Source: Bifidobacterium commune (lineage in GTDB: Bacteria; Actinomycetota; Actinomycetes; Actinomycetales; Bifidobacteriaceae). From it: 64,000 nucleotides of DNA. Where the stretch lies: NCBI RefSeq assembly GCF_900094885.1, contig NZ_FMBL01000001.1, forward strand, positions 586,867-650,866, written 5' to 3'. How positions within the stretch are numbered: the first letter of the stretch is position 1; each line of letters begins with the position of its first letter. The position numbers were made by a program, and so were the translations under genes. Under the pieces are notes generated by a model. It was not told the origin of the DNA. It did not search any database and worked only from the letters and a program-made list of their open reading frames with translations. Shown here piece after piece: positions 60,185 to 64,000 of the stretch.

Positions 60185-60727
60185 GTAATTGTGAAAGAAA
60201 GAATGCTACGCTCTCAAGACACTGCGCTTCCAAGGAATCAGCATCTCCGAGCATCGCAGCACCGTAGTAGGCTGCACGCTTACGTTATTCCGGATCACTT
60301 TGCTTTTCAGCAAGATAATTTCCGAAAACACGCTCGAACATATAGAGCTCGTTCTTCAGTATCTGCCGAACCTGAGTAAAAGTTGCATGTCCGACGAACG
60401 GGTCCGGCAGTTCTTTCTCGCAATTGTCGAACAAGCCTGGAAGCCCTCTTGTACTGAGCGAAACGGTTCGGCCACCTGGGTCCGCATCTCAGAAGGTGTC
60501 CGTTTTCCCGATCCAACTTCGTAGCGCCATACTACAGGATGATCGACATACGAATAACATAAATCAGTAACGACCATACCGATAAACGTTTCGATGTCGC
60601 ACCAAGGAACCGACCGATCCCTGCGTTCGACCCACGCTACACCGTGCCCGCGCAGGTTCCCGCGACAAACATGATCAGCGAGAAACACCAGATCCCAGAT
60701 GGTCAGACCCTTTAGCCCTCGGGCCAT
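60171..60727 (-). pseudogene. Unrecognised gene with a frameshift and an internal stop
   Basis: The first frame (60727 to about 60440) reads MARGLKGLTIWDLVF to EPFRSVQEGFQ. A shift near 60440 opens FDNCEKELPDPFVGHA, FTQVRQILKNELYMFERVFGNYL, then an in-frame TAA near 60286, then RKRAAYYGAAMLGDAD ending at 60171. The joined product would be about 185 residues, soluble, with no motif I know. The 212 bases upstream (60728-60939) hold no gene. Confidence 0.45.
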
Positions 60728-60939
60728 ATCGGCCGCTTGCCATCAGTTTTACTTTACATCCGACGTTTCGGAATAACGCCTCCTGAAAAAAACGTCATAC
60801 TGCGAGCTGAGCCCGCACGCCAGATCGAACCTATTATCTAACACCACTAACTGCCCGCTCATTGTGCTCCCTTAGACATCAAATCCACGCCATTTTCACG
60901 TCATTCCAGTCGCCTTGAACATGCCAGGCACCACTCACC

Positions 60940-61617
60940 TCAAGCCCAACCAAAACCAGCTTCGGGACCTGCGCCTATTTCAAAATGGTATTTGGCGATA
61001 CCTAAATCGGTATAACCGCAGGTACTGGGGCCGGGCTTGGCTTCAACCGTGCGGCCATCCGATTGCAGAACAAAAGTGAAGCTTTGCTGCCCCAAAGAAG
61101 TCGGTGCCAATAAAGCAACTTCCACACCGTTCCGGAACCAGTCCGGAGCACTCATCCCTTCCGGCACAGACGCGACCTGATCGTAATCTCTGGAGCGATG
61201 CGGGTGTCCATGGCCTACGCCGTAGCCCAGAACTATGGCGAACCTCAACGGTTCGTCGCTTTCCGACTCGCCCTTGGCAAGCGGCTGATCAACTTGACGG
61301 ATCCAAGCGGTATCAAGTCCCAGCTGGGTCGCCTTCAACAAAACCTGCGCCCCGTAATAACCACAACGCTCATCGGTGTCCGGAGTGCCATCCGAAACGA
61401 TGATGACCAGATTACGAGCGTTCTTGTATACGCCGTATGCCGTGGAATAGTCGTCGAATGCTGCAGGATCATTGAGCTTCAGCTCCATGTGCAGACCGCC
61501 GTCTGTGTTGCATTGGAGGATGATTTCTTCAAGCTCATCGGCAACATTCTGCGCAATCGGTTCTTCCGTATAACGCCTCACCGCATGTCGTACACGAGTC
61601 GCCTCACTGAGTTTCAT
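60940..61617 (-). CDS. Nitroreductase-family protein
   Basis: Protein of 225 residues of the FMN-dependent nitroreductase superfamily, closest in layout to the TM1586-like group: RHAVRRYTEEPI near the start, YGVYKNARNLVIIV, YYGAQVLLKATQLGLDTAWI, FAIVLGYGVG and LLAPTSLGQQSFTF. The substrate is unknown. AAGGAATTGG lies before the ATG. It follows lepA by 114 bases on the same strand. Confidence 0.8.
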   Translation of the reverse strand: MKLSEATRVRHAVRRYTEEPIAQNVADELEEIILQCNTDGGLHMELKLNDPAAFDDYSTAYGVYKNARNLVIIVSDGTPDTDERCGYYGAQVLLKATQLGLDTAWIRQVDQPLAKGESESDEPLRFAIVLGYGVGHGHPHRSRDYDQVASVPEGMSAPDWFRNGVEVALLAPTSLGQQSFTFVLQSDGRTVEAKPGPSTCGYTDLGIAKYHFEIGAGPEAGFGWA

Positions 61618-61731
61618 GGATCCAATTCCTTCAATCTCCGCTTACGTTACAGCACTTTTCGACACCTTACACATTGCAGATGTCTTATGAAGACCAAAGC
61701 ACCATCCCGCGAATCGCATGAAGTGAACCAT

Positions 61732-63624
61732 CTACTTGACGGCTTTTTCCGCGGCGCGAATCTTGTTTTTGGTGTCAATGTCTATCGAAGCGTTGGGACC
61801 GGCTTCTCCAGTGGAGAGCGCAGCAACGAAGGCCTCCTGCGGCACCTCGACATGGCCAAGCATCTTCATACGCTTCTTTCCGGCTTTCTGCTTCTCGAGC
61901 AGCTTGCGTTTACGGGTGATGTCACCTCCGTAGCACTTGGCGAGCACATCCTTGCGCAGCGCACGGATGGTCTCACGCGCGATGACACGGGAACCGATGG
62001 CCGCCTGAATCGGGATCTCGAACTGCTGTCGAGGAATGAGCTTCTGCAGCTTCTTGGTCATCATTACGCCGTAGCCGTATGACTTGTCACGGTGAACGAT
62101 TGCACTGAACGCATCGACTTTCTCTCCCTGGATGAGGATGTCGACCTTCACCAGATCGGCGCTCTGTTCGCCGTCTTCGTGATAGTCAAGTGATGCGTAG
62201 CCTTTGGTGCGGCTCTTGAGCTGGTCGAAGAAGTCAAAGACGATTTCGGCCAACGGTATGCGATAGTGCATCTCAACGCGCTCGGTGCTCAGGTATTCCA
62301 TGGTGCCCATCTCACCGCGATGGTCCTGGCACAGTTCCATAACCGAACCGATGAATTCCTTGGGGGCGATGATGTCTGCGGCAACCATCGGCTCCACAAT
62401 CTGCTTGATTTTTCCATCGGGAAACTCACTCGGGTTGGTGACCTCATGCAGGGTGCCGTCCTCGGACGTCACCTTATAAGTAACGTTCGGAGCAGTGGAA
62501 ATAAGGTCGAGACCGAATTCACGGCTGAGTCGCTCGACTACAATCTCCATGTGCAGAAGCCCGAGGAACCCGCACCGGAAGCCGAAACCCAAAGCCACTG
62601 AGGTCTCCGGTTCGTAGGTAAGTGCAGCGTCGTTGAGCTTGAGTTTGTCAAGAGCATCGCGCAGTTCCGGGAACTGGGCGTTGTCGATAGGGAAAATACC
62701 CGCATAGACCATCGGATGCGGGTCGCGGTAGCCAGGCAACGGTTCCTTCGCCGGATGAGCCGCGGCGGTGATGGTGTCGCCCACCTTGGACTGGCTCACG
62801 TCTTTTGCACCGGTAATGATGTAACCGACCTCACCGGCACCGAGCGCTTTGGTCGGAACCATATCGGGGCTGATCACACCTATCTCGATGGGCTCATGCG
62901 TCATACCTATGCCCATCATGTGTACCTTTTCACGACGGTTCAGTTCGCCGTCAACCATACGGATGTAAGTAACGATGCCGCGATAGGAGTCATAGACGGA
63001 ATCGAAGATCAGCGCTCGCGCAGGAGCTTCCTTCTTTCCTGTTGGTGCTGGAATCTCAAGGACGATCTGATCGAGCAGGTCTTTGACACCCTCACCCGTT
63101 TTGCCAGACACACGCAGCACGTCCGAAGGCTTGCAACCCAACAGATTGGCGATTTCGTCGGCATGCTTGCCCGGTTCTGCGCTGGGTAGGTCGATTTTGT
63201 TCAGTACAGGAATGATGGTCAGATCGTTGTCAATCGCCATGTAAAGGTTCGAAAGGGTCTGCGCCTCAATCCCCTGTGTGGCATCAACCAGAAGAACAGC
63301 ACCCTCACATGCGGCCAAGGCACGAGAGACCTCGTAGGTGAAATCGACATGGCCCGGTGTATCAATCATACCGAGCGTGTATTCACGACCTTCGAAAGTC
63401 CACGGCACTCGCACAGCCTGCGATTTGATGGTGATGCCCCGTTCCTGCTCGATGTCCATGCGATCGAGGAAGCGATCGCGCATCTCACGCTGCGGAACAA
63501 TGCTGGAAAGTTGAAGAATACGGTCAGCGACGGTCGACTTGCCGTGATCGATATGCGCAATGATGCAGAAATTACGAATCAGCGATTGATCGGTGAATCC
63601 CGGTTTGTTGTTCGCCTCAGTCAC
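61732..63624 (-). CDS. lepA: Elongation factor 4 (LepA)
   Basis: Ribosome-associated GTPase of 630 residues that can back-translocate tRNAs. Seen: P-loop [15 protein letters not shown], switch region [30 protein letters not shown], and the C-terminal LepA domain ([27 protein letters not shown]). The GTG start has AAGGAGTG upstream. Divergent from rpsT across 171 bases, the arrangement common in many bacteria. Confidence 0.97.
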   Translation of the reverse strand: MTEANNKPGFTDQSLIRNFCIIAHIDHGKSTVADRILQLSSIVPQREMRDRFLDRMDIEQERGITIKSQAVRVPWTFEGREYTLGMIDTPGHVDFTYEVSRALAACEGAVLLVDATQGIEAQTLSNLYMAIDNDLTIIPVLNKIDLPSAEPGKHADEIANLLGCKPSDVLRVSGKTGEGVKDLLDQIVLEIPAPTGKKEAPARALIFDSVYDSYRGIVTYIRMVDGELNRREKVHMMGIGMTHEPIEIGVISPDMVPTKALGAGEVGYIITGAKDVSQSKVGDTITAAAHPAKEPLPGYRDPHPMVYAGIFPIDNAQFPELRDALDKLKLNDAALTYEPETSVALGFGFRCGFLGLLHMEIVVERLSREFGLDLISTAPNVTYKVTSEDGTLHEVTNPSEFPDGKIKQIVEPMVAADIIAPKEFIGSVMELCQDHRGEMGTMEYLSTERVEMHYRIPLAEIVFDFFDQLKSRTKGYASLDYHEDGEQSADLVKVDILIQGEKVDAFSAIVHRDKSYGYGVMMTKKLQKLIPRQQFEIPIQAAIGSRVIARETIRALRKDVLAKCYGGDITRKRKLLEKQKAGKKRMKMLGHVEVPQEAFVAALSTGEAGPNASIDIDTKNKIRAAEKAVK

Positions 63625-63795
63625 TGAACGTCACTCCTTACACGCAAGCATTCCTGTAACACGGACCAATCGTCCGCATACTTTCTCCGAATACCCCTTA
63701 TTCTACCGACCGAGGTGGGCAAGTAGTAAATATCGTCGTTAAGTGCTATTCTTACTCTTTGTATGTCCTTATAGAAAACGTTGTTTGGAGAAATT

Positions 63796-64000
63796 GTGGC
63801 AAACATTAAGTCGCAGAAGAAGCGCGTGCTGACCAATGAAAAGGCGCACAAGCGTAACGTGTCGGTGAAGTCCAGTCTCAAGACTGCGATTCGCAAGACT
63901 CGTGAAGCCATCGAGTCCGGTGACAAGGCTGCAGCAGAGGCAGCCTACAAGATCGCCGGTCAGAAGCTCGACAAGGCTGCAAGCGCAGGCGTGATTCACA
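63796..64000 (+). CDS. rpsT: 30S ribosomal protein S20 (runs off the right edge)
   Basis: A GTG start with GGAG upstream opens [21 protein letters not shown], the classic basic, helical S20 N-terminus, and continues through [15 protein letters not shown] and [16 protein letters not shown] to the window end. Of about 88 residues, 68 are visible. Confidence 0.96.
   Translation, partial: MANIKSQKKRVLTNEKAHKRNVSVKSSLKTAIRKTREAIESGDKAAAEAAYKIAGQKLDKAASAGVIH

Noticed and set aside
1-64000. CRISPR arrays, insertion sequences, prophage
   Set aside because: No regularly spaced repeats, transposase or phage genes were seen in either strand.

Overview
The window reads as a stretch of a Bifidobacteriaceae chromosome (Bifidobacterium or a close relative, moderate G+C). 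This is inferred from the gene families and their order: the actinobacterial thrS-pgsA-acyltransferase lipid locus, the run uvrA-uvrC-aroE-rapZ-whiA-pgk-tpiA-secG, tkt-tal beside hrcA-dnaJ, a class 1B pyrD/pyrK pair with pyrBI, an actinobacterial (GT4) glycogen synthase and an actinobacterial-type LexA box. No rRNA is present to confirm the genus. No prophage, insertion sequence or CRISPR array was seen.

Layout. 1-3.0 kb: the start of a PIM-type acyltransferase, pgsA and thrS (minus strand). 3.1-3.9 kb: five minus-strand tRNA genes (Gly, Cys, Val, Val, Gly). 4-7 kb: a PAC2 protein, uppP and a fructosamine-kinase-like protein. 7.2-9.7 kb: dnaJ and hrcA with a perfect CIRCE operator. 9.8-13.3 kb: tkt and tal, the carbon-rearranging enzymes of the bifid shunt, each followed by a long perfect hairpin. 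13.5-14.7 kb: a GTPase gene with multiple frameshifts. 14.8-27.6 kb (minus strand): a hydrolase, then secG-tpiA-pgk-whiA-rapZ-aroE-uvrC-uvrA, with a perfect SOS box ahead of uvrA. 27.8-33.3 kb (plus strand): an ABC-F ATPase, nnr, a HAD phosphatase and a LysR regulator. 33.4-40.4 kb: the pyrimidine genes pyrB-pyrI-pyrC-pyrF-pyrK-pyrD-pyrE in transcription order. 40.6-47.2 kb: glnE, metF and metE. 47.3-51.5 kb: trmI, an ABC ATPase broken in its P-loop, a small membrane protein, glgA and another membrane protein. 51.5-57.7 kb: gltB-gltD. 57.8-59.2 kb: hemW. 59.2-60.7 kb: a decayed block holding an ABC-2 permease remnant and three unrecognised genes. 60.9-64 kb: a nitroreductase, lepA and the start of rpsT.

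How it works together. Most genes are housekeeping: central sugar metabolism (tkt, tal, tpiA, pgk, glgA), nucleotide synthesis (pyr), nitrogen assimilation and its control (gltBD, glnE), methionine synthesis (metE, metF), DNA repair (uvrA, uvrC), protein folding (dnaJ, hrcA), translation (thrS, tRNAs, trmI, lepA, rpsT) and envelope lipids (pgsA, acyltransferase, uppP). The two clearest regulatory sites are CIRCE (HrcA) and the LexA box. The unusual content is gene decay at three places, two long insertions in UvrC, and long perfect hairpins without U-tracts after tkt, tal and lysR/pyrE. I did not find a convincing new biological system; the decayed, unrecognised gene block at 59.6-60.7 kb is the least explained part.
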